From Rathayibacter caricis DSM 15933 (lineage in GTDB: Bacteria > Actinomycetota > Actinomycetes > Actinomycetales > Microbacteriaceae), in the NCBI RefSeq assembly GCF_003044275.1, contig NZ_PZPL01000001.1, positions 3,596,001 through 3,660,000 of the forward strand: 64,000 nt of DNA, given 5' to 3'. Made by a program: the position numbers and the translations under genes. Every line of letters begins with the position of its first letter. Position 1 is the stretch's first letter. The notes beneath the pieces are model-generated. The model was given only the letters and a program-made list of their open reading frames with translations, was not told the origin of the DNA and ran no database searches. Shown piece by piece: positions 62,784 to 64,000 of this stretch.

Positions 62784-63611
62784 CTAGTGGTCGTCGGCGG
62801 CCGCGCCGCCGTCGCCGAACAGGAGCTCGGACGCCTGGTCGACGTACGCGTGGAACTCGGGCGTGCGCTGCATCTCGGGGGTGCGCGGGCGCGGGAGGTC
62901 GATGTCGATGATCTCCTTCACCCGACCCGGCCGCGGGCTCATGACGGCGACGCGGTCGGACAGGAAGATCGCCTCCGAGATGCCGTGCGTGACGAGCAGC
63001 GTGGTGGCGGGCTTCTCGGTCCAGATGCGCAGCAGCTCGAGGTTGAGCTTCTGCCGCGTCATGTCGTCGAGCGCGCCGAACGGCTCGTCGAGCAGGAGCA
63101 CCTCGGGCTTGAGGATGAGGCAACGCGCGATCGAGACGCGCTGGCGCATGCCTCCCGAGAGCTGCGCGGGCTTGGCCTTCTCGAACCCGCGGAGGCCGAC
63201 GAGGTCGATGAGCTCGTCGATGTAGGACTGGTCGACCGACTTGCCCGCGATCTCGAACGGGAGGCGGATGTTCGACATGACGCTGCGCCACGGGAGGAGC
63301 GCGTGGTCCTGGAAGGCGATGCCGAGCTTGTTGTCGCGGCGCAGCTCCTTCGGGGTGCGGCCGTCGACGCGGATGGAGCCGGACGTCGGCTCCTCCAGCC
63401 CCGCGAGGATGCGGAGGATCGTCGACTTGCCGCACCCCGAGGGGCCCAGCAGTGCGAGGAAGCTGCCCTGATCGGTGTGCAGATCGGTGTCCTGCAGCGC
63501 CGTGACGCTGCGGGCGCCCATCCGGAACGTCTTCGACAGGCCGTGGATCTGGATGCCGGTGCCGCCGGCATCCTGCTCGCGCAGGATGCCGGCGTCGGTC
63601 GTGTCGGTCAC
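62784..63611 (-). CDS. ABC transporter ATP-binding protein (TauB/SsuB type)
   Basis: A 275-residue ATPase. Walker [15 protein letters not shown] near 53, Q-loop [11 protein letters not shown], signature [16 protein letters not shown] near 150, Walker [14 protein letters not shown] and H-loop [10 protein letters not shown]. It energises import through the two adjacent permeases. ATG 63611 precedes it by 36 nt after the binding-protein stop. Confidence 0.93.
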   Translation of the reverse strand: MTDTTDAGILREQDAGGTGIQIHGLSKTFRMGARSVTALQDTDLHTDQGSFLALLGPSGCGKSTILRILAGLEEPTSGSIRVDGRTPKELRRDNKLGIAFQDHALLPWRSVMSNIRLPFEIAGKSVDQSYIDELIDLVGLRGFEKAKPAQLSGGMRQRVSIARCLILKPEVLLLDEPFGALDDMTRQKLNLELLRIWTEKPATTLLVTHGISEAIFLSDRVAVMSPRPGRVKEIIDIDLPRPRTPEMQRTPEFHAYVDQASELLFGDGGAAADDH

Positions 63612-63647
63612 GGGTGGTGCCCTTCGTGGAGGTGGATCAGTGCCGGA

Positions 63648-64000
63648 TCAGGCGGTGTAGTCGACGAGCTCGGGGTTCTCCTCGTAGACCTCGGCGAGGA
63701 GGGTCATGTCGAAGAGGTCGTCCGCCGAGATGTCGATGCCGGCGCCGGCGAGGGACGCGATGGTCTCGCTCTGCAGCTCGTCCGAGATCGTGAAGAGGCC
63801 GTTGGCGACGGTGTCGTCCGAGACGACGAGCTGCTCGGCCTGGATCGTGGCGCCCTCCTTCGAGGAGGCCTCGTCGAGGCCGAGGTCCTTGCCGTAGTCC
63901 TCGATGGCGAGCATCGCGCCCGCCTCCGGGTCCTTGACCGCGTCGGACCAGCCCTTGATCTCCGCGACGAGGAACGCCTTGACCGCGTCGCGCTTCTCCG
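63648..64000 (-). CDS. ABC transporter substrate-binding protein (5' part outside window)
   Basis: The C-terminal 116 residues of a periplasmic-type (lipoprotein) solute-binding protein; the start lies to the right of position 64000. The visible part, AFLVAEIKGWSDAVKDPEAGAM and TIQAEQLVVSDDTVANGLFTIS, is typical of NMT1/SsuA-like binding proteins. It is the first gene of the importer operon. The ligand cannot be inferred from this portion. Confidence 0.85.
   Translation of the reverse strand, partial: EKRDAVKAFLVAEIKGWSDAVKDPEAGAMLAIEDYGKDLGLDEASSKEGATIQAEQLVVSDDTVANGLFTISDELQSETIASLAGAGIDISADDLFDMTLLAEVYEENPELVDYTA

Overview
This is an ordinary chromosomal stretch from a very GC-rich actinobacterium, most likely a member of the Microbacteriaceae. 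The evidence is the strong G/C preference at third codon positions, the frequent GTG starts and ATGA/GTGA overlaps, and the gene order. Positions 13449-36206 keep the gene set of the Mycobacterium tuberculosis Rv3193c-Rv3211 region (UPF0182, Lon-like PDZ protease, DUF2342 protein, UvrD2, NudC, AdnB, AdnA, DUF3107, ferritin-like protein, DEAD-box helicase). Positions 57661-60326 keep enolase, FtsB/DivIC and DUF501 in the Rv1023-Rv1025 order. A DUF7882 protein (55137-55475) and interspersed 40-nt repeats also point to Microbacteriaceae. The genus cannot be fixed from the sequence alone. No phage, plasmid, insertion sequence, CRISPR array or rRNA is visible.

Layout. 1-5376: an envelope/glycan block on the minus strand, with a truncated CDP-glycerol glycerophosphotransferase, an amylosucrase, and two family-2 glycosyltransferases around a CDP-alcohol phosphotransferase. 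5499-13444: an HtrA-like protease with an apparent frameshift, an aminotransferase, a nitrilase-family amidase, a CHAP hydrolase, an MFS exporter, a VOC protein, an initiator tRNA and a methyltransferase. 13449-30210: the conserved genome-maintenance block ending in the helicase-nuclease pair AdnAB; adnA also carries an apparent frameshift. 30363-36206: DUF3107, a GntR-controlled transporter/racemase-like operon, a ferritin-like protein and an RNA helicase. 36284-46281: assorted hydrolases and metabolic enzymes, followed by a tandem structured repeat.

46502-51864: an iron-regulated pair of siderophore-interacting proteins (a full-length one and a stand-alone C-terminal domain), each behind its own IdeR/DtxR-type box, then an amidase, a hexapeptide protein and a GH1-like protein that has lost both catalytic glutamates. 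52069-57508: an Ig-like multi-TM surface protein, a transglutaminase-like protein, DUF7882, a zinc-ribbon mini-protein, a UAA-anticodon tRNA and type II NADH dehydrogenase. 57661-64000: DUF501, FtsB/DivIC, enolase, adenine phosphoribosyltransferase and an ABC importer of the nitrate/sulfonate/taurine type whose binding protein runs off the right edge.

The most notable observations are a set of apparent pseudoenzymes (GH1, an aminoglycoside-phosphotransferase fold, a racemase without cysteines, a NudC without its zinc cysteines), the covarying 97-bp tandem repeat at 46291-46490, a UAA tRNA with a short variable arm, two single-base frameshifts in G runs, and many starts that look leaderless. 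I see no clearly new multi-gene defence or biosynthetic system.
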